Positions 25,264 through 33,408 of a stretch of 47,049 bases of DNA are shown one piece after another. The notes below the pieces were generated by a model that searched no databases, had not been told where the DNA came from, and saw only the letters and a program-made list of their open reading frames with translations. How positions within the stretch are numbered: the stretch's first letter is position 1; each line of letters opens with the position of its first letter. The stretch comes from Peribacillus psychrosaccharolyticus ATCC 23296 (GTDB lineage Bacteria; Bacillota; Bacilli; Bacillales; DSM-1321). The position numbers and the translations under genes were made by a program. Where the stretch lies: assembly GCF_000305495.1 (NCBI RefSeq), contig NZ_AJTN02000207.1, positions 1 through 47,049 of the forward strand, read 5' to 3'.

Positions 25264-25626
25264 TTATAATTCGATGTGTTCAAACTCTTGCGGCTTACTT
25301 TCAGCCTGCTTTGGTCCGACAAACCTGACCATTTCTGCAACTACTTCTGTTACATAAATTTTTTTCCCTTCTTGATTTTCATAATTTCTTGTTTGAATGC
25401 GGCCGGTAACTCCAATTAATGAACCTTTTCGACAATATTCAGCCGTATTTTCTGCCGTTTTACGCCAGAGTGTACACTGTACAAAATCCGTTTCATATTC
25501 ACCGACATGATTCTTAAAGTTACGGTTTACTGCAAGAGTTACATTCGAAACGGCCTTTCCCTCCGGGGTATACTTGAGTTCTGGATCTCTTGTCAGACGC
25601 CCTACAATCGTTACCTGATTAATCAT
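25264..25626 (-). CDS. ssbB: Single-stranded DNA-binding protein SsbB
   Basis: OB-fold protein of 120 residues that coats single-stranded DNA, in B. subtilis mainly incoming DNA during competence. It starts [20 protein letters not shown] and carries [20 protein letters not shown] and [15 protein letters not shown], very close to B. subtilis SsbB (113). It lacks the long acidic C-terminal tail of SsbA, which separates the two paralogues. The ATG follows AAAGGAG. Its location by ywpF and fabZ agrees with ssbB (ywpH). Confidence 0.92.
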   Translation of the reverse strand: MINQVTIVGRLTRDPELKYTPEGKAVSNVTLAVNRNFKNHVGEYETDFVQCTLWRKTAENTAEYCRKGSLIGVTGRIQTRNYENQEGKKIYVTEVVAEMVRFVGPKQAESKPQEFEHIEL

Positions 25627-25853
25627 CTGTTCAACTCCTTTCTGATCTTATCTTACTTGAACGTAAATTATTGGTAAAATCGCTGAAATATCTTTTCATT
25701 TCGCTTTTTGAATGCAAAAAACAGTTTTTAACTCCTTTAAAATATCATTATTCGACCAAAAGCGATAACAGCCGGCCATTTTAATACTTTTTTCAAAAAT
25801 TTTAAAAAATTCGCAAAGTCCTGCTTCTTAATGAGATTGCTTGCGTTCGGTTA

Positions 25854-25862
25854 TGCTATAAT
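25854..25862 (+). promoter_or_regulatory. Extended -10 promoter of ywpF
   Basis: TGCTATAAT is a perfect extended -10, 32 bases before the ywpF ATG. No consensus -35 at correct spacing. Confidence 0.55.
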
Positions 25863-25894
25863 TACAAAAAAAGGATGCAGAACGGAGGTCTTTT

Positions 25895-26335
25895 ATGAAA
25901 TCATTTAAGTTAATTTCGGTTCAGCTAATCTCAGAGGATAATCAGTTGGTTAACGTTGAGTTAACCGATGGATTAATTATCAATAAAGAGGATGATAACA
26001 ACACATGGATCGTTGAGTCTTTCCTTACAGAAGAGGGATTTAATAAAATCAAAGATGCCCTTCCTGAAATTAATCAAGAAATTATGATTCAGGCCGTGAT
26101 CACCAAAAAGGATAATGATCCTGCTTTCATGAAGACCGTTTTACGAAAAATTAAACCAATCAATGGTCATGTCAGTTTACTTTTCGAAGGTCACCTGCAA
26201 AAGTCGCGAAGTAAATACGCGGAACTTTTATTAAAGGATCTCATACAGCAAGGTATTGTCGGCAATGAATTGATTGAACATTTTAAAGAAAAACTCCGTT
26301 CACGTCCGCAAGTTGTCCCTTCCTTTAAAAAATAA
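25895..26335 (+). CDS. ywpF: YwpF-like protein
   Basis: Cytoplasmic protein of 146 residues of the YwpF family, conserved in Bacillaceae, function unknown. The N-terminus (MKSFKLISVQL, then ELTDGLIINKEDDNNTW) and the spacing to ssbB and fabZ support the assignment. The ATG follows CGGAGG. It has its own extended -10 promoter and a bidirectional terminator, so it is a single-gene unit on the opposite strand from its neighbours. Confidence 0.8.
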   Translation: MKSFKLISVQLISEDNQLVNVELTDGLIINKEDDNNTWIVESFLTEEGFNKIKDALPEINQEIMIQAVITKKDNDPAFMKTVLRKIKPINGHVSLLFEGHLQKSRSKYAELLLKDLIQQGIVGNELIEHFKEKLRSRPQVVPSFKK

Positions 26336-26367
26336 AAAGGCAGGAAGCGAAAGCTTCTGCCTTTTTT
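26334..26367. terminator. Bidirectional terminator between ywpF and a lipoprotein gene
   Basis: GGCAGGAAGC, GAAA loop, GCTTCTGCC (one bulge), flanked by A5 and T6, so it works for both converging genes. Confidence 0.9.
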
Positions 26368-26369
26368 CG

Positions 26370-26642
26370 TTATTTTTTGTCGTCATCTTTATCTAAGACA
26401 TCATTATCATTACCTATTCCACCATTATCATCGACGCCTTCATTCACATCTGGTACAACTTCGTTGTCGTTTGTGTCTGTATTTAGATCGTCATCTGTGT
26501 TATTCATATCATTGTTATTTTCTTCCTGAATCGTATCATCTTCTGGCGGCGGGTTATTTGTGTCGTCGTCATTTCCACACCCTGTCAATAGCATGGCTGA
26601 TAGGACAGATCCCCCGATTACACTAAGCAGTTTTTTATTCAT
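26370..26642 (-). CDS. Small acidic Asp/Asn-rich lipoprotein
   Basis: A 90-residue predicted lipoprotein: basic N-terminus, hydrophobic core and lipobox LTGC (Cys22). Everything after the Cys is low-complexity Asp/Asn/Glu (for example DDDTNNPPPEDD), so the mature part is probably disordered and strongly acidic, which could bind cations near the membrane. The ATG follows GGGAG. No family recognised. Monocistronic, ended by the shared terminator. Confidence 0.75.
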   Translation of the reverse strand: MNKKLLSVIGGSVLSAMLLTGCGNDDDTNNPPPEDDTIQEENNNDMNNTDDDLNTDTNDNEVVPDVNEGVDDNGGIGNDNDVLDKDDDKK

Positions 26643-26823
26643 CCAATCAAAACTCCCTTCTACTTTTTCTGATCCACAAACTACATGGGTCTGAAGCTAG
26701 TTTGCCCGACATTCTAATTATCTTGCAGCAATTAATACGGTTATTTTAGCCAATTTCTGTAGAACAATGGTGAAGTGGTTTCGCTTATTTTTTCCCTTTT
26801 AGTACAGATTATCCGGAGTTAAC

Positions 26824-26853
26824 AAAAAAATAGACAGCTTCACAGCTTGTCTA
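26824..26853 (-). terminator. Intrinsic terminator, minus strand
   Basis: TAGACAAGC, loop, AGCTGTCTA-type stem, then T7 on the minus strand. No intact minus-strand gene lies between here and fabZ; it may stop readthrough or be left from a lost gene. Confidence 0.7.
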
Positions 26854-26885
26854 CAGTCTTCATTTTTAGTTTTTAAAATACGGCT

Positions 26886-27015
26886 GTTGATTTCCGTTCC
26901 AGGCGTTTCGCTTTCCGCGGGCGGGCGGTTGAGCCGCATCAATGCTTACGCTCCTGCGGGGTCTCACCTGTCCCGCTGTTCCCGCATGAGTCTTCACGCC
27001 AACACTCCAATCAAC
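26886..27015. repeat. MITE-like Bacillaceae intergenic repeat
   Basis: A G+C-rich island of about 130 bp in AT-rich DNA, bounded by GTTGATT (26886-26892) and AATCAAC (27009-27015). Inside are phrases I recognise from a widespread non-coding repeat of Bacillaceae (TTTCCGTTCCAGGCGTTTCG, CTTTCCGCGGGCGG, and GCTCCTGCGGGGTCTC near 26950). It encodes no transposase. The minus-strand frame across it (26866-27066) is a by-product of its composition. Confidence 0.7.
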
Positions 27016-27061
27016 GGTCTTTCTAAATTTAATTTGGATTTTAGTCCTCCATTCAAATGAA

Positions 27062-27265
27062 AACACGTGCTACCCAAGAGCAGATTTAGGTGGAGATCAA
27101 TTCAAATCGGGGGAATTACGAAGAAAACTCTTTCCGAATCCGTTCGAACAGGAAGAATCAAAGATTATTAAAGTGAACACAAGTAATCCTGAAAGCAGAT
27201 ACAATGTACTTATTAGAGACTTAGTTGCCTTGATAAGCAGGGAAAATTCCATGAAATGTGTTTAA
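27062..27265 (+). pseudogene. Remnant of an unidentified plus-strand gene
   Basis: Open frame without start codon or ribosome binding site, carrying protein-like sequence (ELRRKLFPNPFEQEESKIIK, then YNVLIRDLVALISRE) up to TAA at 27263-27265, followed 11 bases later by a good plus-strand terminator. That looks like the 3' end of a lost gene, with the MITE-like repeat occupying its former 5' side. I do not recognise the family. In B. subtilis this interval holds mscL and ywpD; no resemblance to them is visible. Confidence 0.35.
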
Positions 27266-27276
27266 AACGCCAATAG

Positions 27277-27308
27277 AGGTACGGAATGAACCATTCCGCA
27301 CCTTTTTG
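27277..27308 (+). terminator. Terminator after the gene remnant
   Basis: AGGTACGGAATG, AAC loop, CATTCCGCACCT (one mismatch), then TTTTTG on the plus strand. Confidence 0.8.
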
Positions 27309-27319
27309 TCTACAAACTG

Positions 27320-27345
27320 AGACTAGCTTCACAGCTCGTCTTTTT
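27320..27345. terminator. Second hairpin before fabZ
   Basis: AGAC(T)AGCT, TCAC loop, AGCT(C)GTCT with T5 on the plus strand. On the minus strand it is the only hairpin after fabZ, but it lacks a good T run there. Its core resembles the hairpin at 26831-26853. Confidence 0.55.
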
Positions 27346-27357
27346 CTACTATGTAGT

Positions 27358-27789
27358 TTATTCTTTATCGCCAAATGCAAACATAATTTCTGTTTCACAG
27401 GCAACCTCGCCGTCTACAGTAGCAATGGCTTTGCCTTTCCCTACTGAACCACGGATTCGAGTAATTTCTACTTCTAAGCGAAGCTGATCACCTGGTACAA
27501 CTTGTTTTTTAAAACGGCAGTTATCTATTCCAGCGAAGAATGCGAGACGTCCTTTGTATTCCTCTTGACGGAGCATAGCCACTGCTCCAACTTGGGCTAA
27601 TGCTTCGACGATTAGTACACCCGGCATTACTGGGTAACTCGGAAAGTGTCCATTGAAAAATGGTTCGTTAGCTGACACATTCTTGATTCCTACTGCTCTT
27701 TTTCCATCTTCAACTTCTAGTATTCGATCAACCAATAAAAATGGGTAACGATGCTGTATAATTTCCTTTATTTCCATAATATCAAGCAT
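27358..27789 (-). CDS. fabZ: 3-hydroxyacyl-ACP dehydratase FabZ
   Basis: Cytoplasmic hot-dog-fold enzyme of type II fatty acid synthesis that dehydrates 3-hydroxyacyl-ACP to trans-2-enoyl-ACP. Catalytic H48 ([14 protein letters not shown]) and E62 (VEALAQ) are present, and the length (143) is normal. The ATG follows GGAGGG by about 7 bases. It lies downstream of the flhO/flhP and EpuA-like genes, as in B. subtilis (ywpB). A weak hairpin follows. Confidence 0.95.
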   Translation of the reverse strand: MLDIMEIKEIIQHRYPFLLVDRILEVEDGKRAVGIKNVSANEPFFNGHFPSYPVMPGVLIVEALAQVGAVAMLRQEEYKGRLAFFAGIDNCRFKKQVVPGDQLRLEVEITRIRGSVGKGKAIATVDGEVACETEIMFAFGDKE

Positions 27790-27846
27790 AAATATCCCTC
27801 CTCAGTCAGTTCTTCACTTTCAGAATACCATGAAAGAGACTGACAT

Positions 27847-27868
27847 TCAAAAAAGGCATACGGCCTTT
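27847..27868 (-). terminator. Terminator after the EpuA-like gene
   Basis: AAAGGC, 5-base loop, GCCTTT and T6 on the minus strand, 17 bases after the stop codon. Confidence 0.75.
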
Positions 27869-27884
27869 AGAGCGGCTTATATCA

Positions 27885-28154
27885 CTATTCCTCTTTATTG
27901 ACAAGATCGAGAATATGAGTCCAGGTCGATTTATCAAAAATCTCCATAGCGTCTCCGCCGCCCATTACTCCATATCCAAACATGGCTCCTAATGTAACGG
28001 CTAATACAATTAAAAACACGACAATCAAAACCCTCAGCCAAATCGGCAGTAGTCGGATTCTAATGCGCCTATTTGGTTTCGTTTCTTTTTGAGCTTCTAG
28101 CTCTTTTTTATATGTTTCTCGGGTCATCGTTTTTTCTTCCATACTGATTGGCAC
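27885..28154 (-). CDS. EpuA-like small membrane protein
   Basis: Membrane protein of 89 residues with a charged N-terminus, a basic stretch (NRRIRIRLLPIWLR) and one transmembrane helix (about 41-62), ending in GGGDAMEIFDKSTWTHIL. This is the EpuA family, often labelled 'DNA-directed RNA polymerase subunit beta' in databases, a name with little support from the sequence itself. It probably starts at GTG 28154, shortly after AAAGGAG; ATG at codon 5 is the alternative. It follows flhP closely and may share its mRNA. Function unknown. Confidence 0.75.
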   Translation of the reverse strand: MPISMEEKTMTRETYKKELEAQKETKPNRRIRIRLLPIWLRVLIVVFLIVLAVTLGAMFGYGVMGGGDAMEIFDKSTWTHILDLVNKEE

Positions 28155-28190
28155 TAGCTCCTTTTAATCAATTTGGTAGTTCGAAACCAG

Positions 28191-29027
28191 TTACCGAATT
28201 CCATTTACTAAGCCGGACATTTGGTCAGCCATTGAAATCGCTCTCGATTGAAATTGATACTGGCGCTGAACATTTATTAAATCGCTCATTTCTTTTGAAA
28301 GGTCCACATTCGAATTTTCAAGTGAGCCTTGTGTGAGAGAAATCTTTTCACGCAGGCCACCATTCAGCGTGTCGAAAACTTCATCTTCTTGAACGTTTAA
28401 ATCACCTGGAAAACTCAATAAGTTCCCACTGATTTTTTCCATGAATTGTGGTTTCTTTATTGAGACAACTCCTAGATTGAATGTCTGAATACTGCCATCA
28501 TCCTTAGCTGCAGATAACTGACCATCTTTTGAAATAACAAGGTCCTTAAGGCTGCCGGTAATGATAATTGGATCTTGATATTCATCCAATACTGCATTTC
28601 CATCCCCAGTAACCAGCTTCAATTCATCACTGTTCCCCGTGGGTGTCAGGTAAAAAGCACCATCTCTTGTATAGGCAGTACTTATCCCCTTTTCATCCTC
28701 CGTACGTACCGTGAAAAACAAATCCGGCTTCGTAAATGCCGCATCTAAATCACGGCTCGTTGACTTTAACGTACCTTGTGTAAGCACCTGCTGCGCTTGA
28801 CTCATTTTAGCACCATTGCCTTGGCGGATTCCGTTGGGCGTCTGTCTGCCTATTTCTGAAGCTTTATCCCCCATATTGTTGAACTGTTGAACAAGCAAAT
28901 CATTGAAGCTGGTTTCGCTGCGCTTAAAACCCGTTGTATCGACATTCGCGATATTATTGCCGATACTATCCAACTTATGCTGAAGCTGGCCTAGTGTATT
29001 CGTTGCTGTAATCATCATACGATTCAT
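28191..29027 (-). CDS. flhP: Flagellar hook-basal body protein FlhP (FlgG family)
   Basis: Rod/hook-type flagellar axial protein of 278 residues. The N-terminal rod signature is clear (LDSIGNNIANVDTTGFKRSE), as is the C-terminal coiled segment (VDLSKEMSDLINVQRQYQFQ), the two helices that pack together in the axial filament. It is the second gene after flhO. I chose ATG 29027, 7 bases after GGAG; the in-frame ATG at 29033 is only one base from that site. Likely driven by the sigma-D promoter before flhO. Confidence 0.92.
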   Translation of the reverse strand: MNRMMITATNTLGQLQHKLDSIGNNIANVDTTGFKRSETSFNDLLVQQFNNMGDKASEIGRQTPNGIRQGNGAKMSQAQQVLTQGTLKSTSRDLDAAFTKPDLFFTVRTEDEKGISTAYTRDGAFYLTPTGNSDELKLVTGDGNAVLDEYQDPIIITGSLKDLVISKDGQLSAAKDDGSIQTFNLGVVSIKKPQFMEKISGNLLSFPGDLNVQEDEVFDTLNGGLREKISLTQGSLENSNVDLSKEMSDLINVQRQYQFQSRAISMADQMSGLVNGIR

Positions 29028-29060
29028 TGCCATTCTCCTTTTTTCTTACGTTGGCGGTTA

Positions 29061-29894
29061 TCAGCCTAGCTTACCAACTTCATTAACTGCTTTATCCATG
29101 CTGCGATCATAGGCTTGAAGCATTTTTTGATTCGCTTCAAATGAACGATACGCTGCCATTAAATCTGTCATCGTCTGTGATTCATCAACATTTGAGCCCT
29201 CAATGACACCTTGATTGAGTGTAAAAGAAACTTCTGCTTCAGTATAGGCATCCGTTAATTCGTCCTCAGCAGCCCGAAATAAGCCGCCACCTTCTTTTAC
29301 AAGTGAATCAGGGTTCTCAGCAAATGCAACGCCTAAACGGGCAACAGCTTGATTGTTCTCCGATATACTGCCGTCTTGATCAATGGTGAAGTCATCACTG
29401 TTCAATTGGATCCGCTCATTATTTTGATCTAAAACGTAATTCCCTTCAGATGTGGTTAAAAACCCTGTTCCATCAAGAGTAAAATTACCGTTACGCGTAT
29501 AACGCATTTCACCGCTGCTGTTTTCTACAACGAACATGACCGTTCCCATCTTACCGTTTGCATCCGCAGGCATCGATCCGTTAATCAGAGCGATATCCGT
29601 TTTTAATTCGGTTTCCTGAATATCTCCTTGTGAGAATAACGGCGTTACTTCCTGAACATACACTCCAGTACTTATTGAACCAACATTTTTATTGATCGGT
29701 AATTGTAAGGAGTTATCTGTTGCTACCGTTTTACTTTCCATCCGCTGCAAAAGCATTTCAGGAAAAGATCGTATGCTAGACTGATCTGCTTTAAACCCGG
29801 TAGTGTTTGCATTAGCCAGATTATTTGTCAGCATTTCGGTTTGGCGCTGCTGTGCAAGCATTCCGGAAGCTGCTGTGTAGAACCCTCTTAACAT
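29061..29894 (-). CDS. flhO: Flagellar hook-basal body protein FlhO (FlgF/FlgG family)
   Basis: Flagellar axial protein of 277 residues, starting MLRGFYTAASGMLAQQRQTE with the rod signature NNLANANTTGFKADQ and ending with the paired C-terminal helix (MTDLMAAYRSFEANQKMLQA). In B. subtilis FlhO and FlhP are rod components. I chose ATG 29894, about 8 bases after GGAG; an in-frame GTG lies at 29903. It is preceded by a textbook sigma-D promoter and located after mbl. Confidence 0.93.
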   Translation of the reverse strand: MLRGFYTAASGMLAQQRQTEMLTNNLANANTTGFKADQSSIRSFPEMLLQRMESKTVATDNSLQLPINKNVGSISTGVYVQEVTPLFSQGDIQETELKTDIALINGSMPADANGKMGTVMFVVENSSGEMRYTRNGNFTLDGTGFLTTSEGNYVLDQNNERIQLNSDDFTIDQDGSISENNQAVARLGVAFAENPDSLVKEGGGLFRAAEDELTDAYTEAEVSFTLNQGVIEGSNVDESQTMTDLMAAYRSFEANQKMLQAYDRSMDKAVNEVGKLG

Positions 29895-29987
29895 CCCATT
29901 CACTCCTTTTTCTTAGACCAATTTATCTCTGGTATGGAATCGTAACTTGACTACATTCTTCTCCGATTCTTTTTTTCTCTACTATAC

Positions 29988-30014
29988 ATATCGGCAGTTA
30001 GCAGATGAAGTTTA
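29988..30014 (-). promoter_or_regulatory. Sigma-D promoter of flhO-flhP
   Basis: TAAA (30014-30011), exactly 15 bases, GCCGATAT (29995-29988) on the minus strand: a full match to the flagellar sigma-D consensus, about 90 bases before flhO. Confidence 0.88.
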
Positions 30015-30120
30015 TCGAAACAAAAGAAATATGAATAGATGTTTTCTAAACAGGACAGACATCGTAAGAAAAGAAAGTTAATGGTAAAGGAATAGTGATG
30101 AAAGCAACTGCTATTCAAAT

Positions 30121-30191
30121 AGGGTCCTGGATCCATTAGCAGATCCCCACCAAGGAAGGTGTTGGATGACTAATGAATCCGTAAGGACCCT
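30121..30191. repeat. 71-bp nested palindrome between mbl and flhO
   Basis: Outer arms AGGGTCCT/AGGACCCT, second arms GGATCCATTAG/CTAATGAATCC (10 of 11 pair), inner arms CACC/GGTG. It lies 16 bases after the mbl stop. No long T run follows on either strand, so it is not an ordinary terminator. It could be a processing or stabilising structure in the mbl mRNA, or a small palindromic mobile repeat. Confidence 0.75.
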
Positions 30192-30206
30192 TGTGCAATC
30201 GTAATG

Positions 30207-31208
30207 TTATCCGAATTTATGTCTTGGCAGCTTGTCCATATTATCAAGCATAATACCTGTTCCGATTGCTACACAGTCCATTGGCTGTTCTGCAACAAGT
30301 ACAGGAACTTTTAATTCTTCTGCAAGCAGTAAATCAATCCCGTGCAGCAATGCTCCACCGCCTGTTAAAATGACACCGCGGTCGATAATATCAGCAGAAA
30401 GTTCAGGTGGAGTCCGTTCAAGCACACTCTTAGCCGCTTGTACAATGACAGCTATTTGCTCACGAAGTGCTTCTTCAATTTCTACAGAGTTAATCGTAAT
30501 TGTTCTAGGAAGTCCGGATACCATGTCACGTCCGCGAATATCAATTTCTTCATTACGGGAACCAGGAAAAACGGTTGCCACTTGTATTTTGATATTCTCT
30601 GAAGTACGTTCACCAATTAACAGCTTGTATTTGCGTTTGACATAGTTCAGTATTTCATTATCAAACTTGTCTCCAGCCATTTTTATTGAAGATGAGGTAA
30701 CGATATCACCCATTGAAAGTACGGCAATATCCGTTGTACCTCCACCAATATCAACAACCATATTCCCGCTCGGCTGGAAGATATCCATTCCGGCGCCAAT
30801 TGCTGCGACTTTAGGCTCTTCTTCAAGGAATATTTTCTTACCGCCGCTCTTTTCAGCAGCTTCTTTGATTGCTTTTTGCTCAACAGATGTAATATTTGTC
30901 GGGCAGCAAATTAGAATTCTTGGTTTCGAAAGGAAACCCTTTACATTTAATTTATTAATGAAATGCTTTAACATTGATTCTGTTACATCAAAATCAGCAA
31001 TAACTCCATCCTTCAAAGGTCGGATAGCAACAATGTTCCCAGGTGTACGTCCTACCATTTTCCGGGCTTCTTCTCCTACTGCAAGAACACGATTTGTATT
31101 CTTATCAATCGCCACTACCGACGGTTCATTCAACACAATTCCTTTACCTTTAACATGTATCAGAACATTCGCTGTTCCAAGATCTATTCCAATATCTCTA
31201 GCAAACAT
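30207..31208 (-). CDS. mbl: MreB-like cytoskeletal protein Mbl
   Basis: Actin-like ATPase of 333 residues that guides lateral wall synthesis under the membrane. Phosphate and nucleotide motifs are present (IDLGTANVLIHVKGKGIVLN, MVVDIGGGTTDIAVLSMG, ILTGGGALLHGIDLLL). The text is closer to Mbl than to MreB or MreBH, and the position between spoIIID and flhO is that of mbl in B. subtilis. The ATG follows AAGGAGG. Confidence 0.95.
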   Translation of the reverse strand: MFARDIGIDLGTANVLIHVKGKGIVLNEPSVVAIDKNTNRVLAVGEEARKMVGRTPGNIVAIRPLKDGVIADFDVTESMLKHFINKLNVKGFLSKPRILICCPTNITSVEQKAIKEAAEKSGGKKIFLEEEPKVAAIGAGMDIFQPSGNMVVDIGGGTTDIAVLSMGDIVTSSSIKMAGDKFDNEILNYVKRKYKLLIGERTSENIKIQVATVFPGSRNEEIDIRGRDMVSGLPRTITINSVEIEEALREQIAVIVQAAKSVLERTPPELSADIIDRGVILTGGGALLHGIDLLLAEELKVPVLVAEQPMDCVAIGTGIMLDNMDKLPRHKFG

Positions 31209-31417
31209 TTTATAAATCCTCCTTGAATCCTCATAAAAAAAACCAACTTCTGTCCTAATTAATTATTTTATCACACCGTATAGTGTAGAAGAAGTAGGAA
31301 TCTAAAAAAACGGCGAAAATTGTCATTTATTTATATATTTTCTAGTTTATTGGGATTGTTGTATACTCTTCTTTTGATGAGTCTTTCCTAAATCGCCCAT
31401 TTATGTGTATGAAAAAC
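31209..31417. other. Upstream region of mbl
   Basis: About 210 AT-rich bases before mbl. It contains ATAC/GTAT-type small symmetry around 31276-31288 and a GATAAAAT -10-like stretch on the minus strand near 31270, but no convincing -35. The mbl promoter probably lies here. Confidence 0.35.
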
Positions 31418-31535
31418 AAAAAACCGGTATCGGCTGTAAATTCCTTTGTAGTCTCTTTAGAGAGTAACACTTTTTTCTAAGTGTTCCCATTTAAAGATAC
31501 CACATAAAAGAAAATCACTTTGCCTGTTCCGGTTT
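31418..31535 (-). terminator. Structured terminator region after spoIIID
   Basis: On the minus strand AAACCGG pairs with CCGGTTT across about 115 bases, followed by a T6 run. Nested inside are AACACTT/AAGTGTT and CTCT/AGAG hairpins. The overall fold is longer than a usual terminator; it separates spoIIID from mbl. Confidence 0.5.
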
Positions 31536-31574
31536 TTCTTGGACATAGTTTGTTCTCTTCAGTCTTTCACCGCC

Positions 31575-31847
31575 TCACTTTACAATTTCTTCTTCTCGAT
31601 CTGAGCGCTTATATTTCAGCTTAGTTGCTTCCCCGCCCCGTAAATGACGAATCGATTTATGATAATCAAGAATATCTTTTACCAATGTGGCCAGCTCGGG
31701 ATTAATTTCAGGCAGCCTTTCTGTCAGATCTTTATGAACTGTACTCTTCGATACCCCAAACTCTTTCGCGATAACGCGAACCGTCTTCCTTGTTTCCACG
31801 ATATACTTACCAATCTTGATAGTTCTTTCTTTGATGTAATCGTGCAC
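31575..31847 (-). CDS. spoIIID: Sporulation transcription factor SpoIIID
   Basis: DNA-binding regulator of the mother-cell sporulation programme, 90 residues (B. subtilis 93). After the initiator it reads HDYIKERTIKIGKYIVETRK and has the helix-turn-helix VRVIAKEFGVSKSTVHKDL, nearly identical to the B. subtilis protein. It starts at GTG 31847, 9 bases after GGGGAGG; the frame is open upstream to 31952, but that part does not match SpoIIID. The C-terminal tail is basic then acidic and differs slightly from B. subtilis. Confidence 0.95.
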   Translation of the reverse strand: MHDYIKERTIKIGKYIVETRKTVRVIAKEFGVSKSTVHKDLTERLPEINPELATLVKDILDYHKSIRHLRGGEATKLKYKRSDREEEIVK

Positions 31848-32273
31848 ACCACTCGACCTCCCCAAATTGGATGTGAGAAGTGTGAAATGAGATTCGCTTC
31901 CGACTATAAAAACAATCGCTGCCTCAATAATTATCAATAACGTACACTTCAACTGGATTTATCAATTGTATTAAACGATTCCTCACCTCAAACACTCTCA
32001 ATGTACGGGTTTGTTTCAGTTTATTAGCTTGGTTAACGATATATGCACGATTTGGGCAATAAGGACAAGGTCTTATAAAACTAAATTAATATCTCTATTT
32101 TTTCATAGCGTATTCGACATCATTTCAACTATTTCCCGAGAAATTTGTAAACTATTAGCAAAAAAGGAATGTTGTTTACTTATAGCCCAAATGAGGGTAT
32201 CTATCCTCCTTTCTTTAGTCTATTTGACCAGTTGTTCAATTTAGACCATATTTCTAAGTAGAGATGCTAAAAC
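31848..32273. other. Upstream region of spoIIID
   Basis: About 425 bases without a gene I can support. On the minus strand CGTACATT (32007-32000) and AATACAAT (31971-31964) resemble the sigma-E -10 (CATACANT) and could start spoIIID mRNA, but the -35 matches are weak. A plus-strand frame at 32011-32244 lacks a ribosome binding site and is not called. Confidence 0.3.
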
Positions 32274-32309
32274 AAAAAAAAGAACCTGTCCTATTACCAG
32301 ACAGGTTCT
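32274..32309 (-). terminator. Terminator after spoIIQ
   Basis: AGAACCTGTC, 9-base loop, GACAGGTTCT, then T8 on the minus strand. Confidence 0.92.
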
Positions 32310-32357
32310 TTCTCTCAGTTGTTGTACATGCGGGATACATGTTCGTTTTGATCTATT

Positions 32358-33200
32358 TTAATTATCTTGGTTACCAGTTGTATCTTCTTCATCTTGGTTT
32401 GTTGGATCATCGGTTTTGTCTGAATCAGGGATATCTGTCCCTTTTTCTAATTCCGTGTTTTCATCTGCGGGTACAGCACCTTTGTCACTGTCATTGCTTT
32501 CAGCTTTAGTGTCTGAAGGAATGCTTGTTAGTTGTTTATCCATAAACTCGATTGGATTAACAGCTACACCGTCTTTGCGGATTTCAAAGTGTACATGAAC
32601 ACCAGCGTCTTCATTAATTAGACTTTGTCCAGCAACAGCAAGTTTTTCACCTTGCTTCACTTTGTCTCCAACTTTCACTTCGATATCTTGAATGGATTGA
32701 TATCGAGTCACTACACCATCTTCGTGTTCCACTTCAACAAGATTTCCATTTAAAGAATCGTCTTCAACTTTTGTTACTTCACCACTGATGGAAGCAACGA
32801 CGTCAAAAGCTTTGTTATCTCTTGCAGCTACATCGATTCCTTTATTTGGCTCATATCTATTGTTGTAATAAACGAGTGCTGCTTCTTGTTCTGCTTTGTC
32901 AGCATTTTTATCATAGAAATTTTTCTTAATGACCGTGGCTGAAGCGTCGGCTACTGGCATCTTAATAGATTCAAGTTTGCTGTTTACCTCAACGGAAGGC
33001 TGATTAAAGTCCTTAGCCGTTTCTGCCGTTTCTTTGTCTTTCCCATTTTCTGCAGTTTGATTATCGCTATTTTGATACCAAAACACAGCAGACAAAATAA
33101 TAGCGGCACTTGCAAGATAAATAGCTGGCATTGTCCAACGTTTTTTTAGTATTCGTTGGAATCTAGATTTTTGAGAAGTATTCTTTTCTTCCTCTCTCAT
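32358..33200 (-). CDS. spoIIQ: Forespore engulfment protein SpoIIQ
   Basis: Forespore membrane protein of 280 residues that forms the intermembrane channel with SpoIIIAH during engulfment. One transmembrane helix (about 24-43) follows a basic N-terminus, then a degenerate LytM/M23 fold (about 115-220). The zinc-site HxH survives (GVHVHFEIRK), but the first ligand His is Asn here (EPNKGIDVAA), as expected for the non-catalytic SpoIIQ proteins. The C-terminal 55 residues are an acidic, Asp/Thr-rich tail. The ATG follows AGAGGTGA. A sigma-F promoter is expected, but I could not place one with confidence. Confidence 0.95.
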   Translation of the reverse strand: MREEEKNTSQKSRFQRILKKRWTMPAIYLASAAIILSAVFWYQNSDNQTAENGKDKETAETAKDFNQPSVEVNSKLESIKMPVADASATVIKKNFYDKNADKAEQEAALVYYNNRYEPNKGIDVAARDNKAFDVVASISGEVTKVEDDSLNGNLVEVEHEDGVVTRYQSIQDIEVKVGDKVKQGEKLAVAGQSLINEDAGVHVHFEIRKDGVAVNPIEFMDKQLTSIPSDTKAESNDSDKGAVPADENTELEKGTDIPDSDKTDDPTNQDEEDTTGNQDN

Positions 33201-33408
33201 TTAAATCACCTCTGCAATCATTGTGAACAGATTCCAGAGATTCTATACCTATCTCATACTTTTTTTTAGATTTATTTTTTGTTATCTTGTCTATATTTAT
33301 GCATAGAACATTTTACCAGGTGTTTTTTATGCAAAAAGAGAAATTCCCATTTCCACTTTTTCCTGATAAACTATTGTTAATCTGACTCGTAAAGGAAGTT
33401 TTTTTAAA

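Noticed and set aside
26866-27066. 66-codon minus-strand frame as a gene
   Set aside because: It lies across the G+C-rich intergenic repeat, has no ribosome binding site and reads as low-complexity basic sequence.
32011-32244. Plus-strand 77-codon frame upstream of spoIIQ terminator
   Set aside because: No ribosome binding site or promoter, AT-rich composition typical of non-coding DNA, lies in the spoIIID upstream region.
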